6,633 nt of DNA from Betaproteobacteria bacterium (GTDB taxonomy: Bacteria > Pseudomonadota > Gammaproteobacteria > Burkholderiales > Usitatibacteraceae): positions 1 to 6,633 of the forward strand of contig JANYFH010000085.1 in NCBI GenBank assembly GCA_025362705.1, written 5' to 3'. This document shows, piece by piece, positions 6,601 through 6,633 of the stretch. Position 1 is the stretch's first letter. Each line of letters begins with the position of its first letter. The position numbers were made by a program, and so were the translations under genes. The notes below the pieces were generated by a model that ran no database searches, was not told where the DNA came from, and was given only the letters and a program-made list of their open reading frames with translations.

Positions 6601-6618
6601 TGTTGTGAGTTCACAACA
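6601..6618. repeat. Inverted repeat TGTTGTGA-GT-TCACAACA
   Basis: Perfect 8-base arms flank a 2-base centre, an 18-base operator-like palindrome. The half-site TTGTGA resembles those of CRP and LacI-type sites, but the 2-base centre excludes a normal CRP site, which has six bases between TGTGA and TCACA. The same half-site occurs once more at 6488-6493. It may regulate the receptor or a gene beyond the right edge. Confidence 0.6.
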
Positions 6619-6633
6619 TTGACTTGAGAAATT

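Larger units (their letters stand above)
6228..6633. other. Long non-coding leader upstream of the TonB receptor
   Basis: These 406 bases have no supportable gene on either strand. Open stretches reaching in from the right edge on the minus strand (about 35-50 codons) have no recognisable protein character. By eye the region is more AT-rich than the flanking coding sequence, with A/T runs at 6241-6246, 6253-6260 and 6462-6468. It contains five distinct inverted repeats (6375-6411, 6475-6486, 6534-6546, 6565-6590, 6601-6618) and two weak promoter candidates. No Fur-box-like run of GATAAT repeats was seen. It is read here as the control region of the receptor, possibly shared with a gene beyond the right edge. 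Confidence 0.7.

Noticed and set aside
6601..6618. CRP binding site
   Set aside because: The TGTGA and TCACA halves are separated by 2 bases instead of the required 6.
6228..6633. Fur box upstream of the receptor
   Set aside because: No run of GATAAT-like hexamers was found, so iron control cannot be claimed.
6485..6633. 3' end of an upstream minus-strand gene entering from the right edge
   Set aside because: Two minus-strand frames are open for about 34 and 49 codons from the edge, but both read as Asn/Ser/Thr-rich strings without recognisable motifs and run through the inverted repeats; this is expected of AT-rich non-coding DNA only a few dozen codons long.

Overview
The window looks like part of a chromosome from a Gram-negative bacterium, most likely a Pseudomonadota of the beta/gamma type (Oxalobacteraceae-like or Xanthomonadales-like). 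The evidence is a large TonB-dependent outer-membrane receptor with a classical signal peptide and a terminal aromatic residue, a Sec-exported M13 metallopeptidase, moderate GC by eye, and Shine-Dalgarno starts. The lineage is an impression from protein style; no marker gene is present.

Layout: all three genes are on the minus strand and are read from right to left. From 6633 down to 6228 is a non-coding, AT-rich leader packed with inverted repeats. It precedes a 963-residue TonB-dependent receptor (6227-3336), which ends at a textbook intrinsic terminator (3280-3249). A second non-coding stretch (3335-2813) with further inverted repeats precedes a 694-residue M13 (neprilysin-type) zinc metallopeptidase (2812-728). 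Five bases after its stop begins a nitrilase-superfamily carbon-nitrogen hydrolase (722 to beyond base 1), which is cut by the window edge after about 240 residues. This last gene is easy to miss because it has no stop inside the window.

How the genes may work together (inference): the receptor would import a substrate, possibly a peptide or a siderophore-like compound, across the outer membrane. The exported M13 enzyme would cut oligopeptides in the periplasm, and the cytoplasmic hydrolase would act on a C-N (amide or nitrile) bond of a product. The peptidase and hydrolase look like one transcription unit. The receptor is insulated from them by its terminator, so co-function is suggested only by position and shared orientation.

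The most notable points are the cluster of five perfect or near-perfect inverted repeats in the receptor leader, and an 8-residue contraction in the conserved NAYY...FPA substrate-binding segment of the M13 peptidase. I found no mobile element, CRISPR array, tRNA or rRNA. I do not see clear evidence for a wholly new system; the content is an ordinary nutrient-uptake/peptidase neighbourhood with an unusually structured control region.
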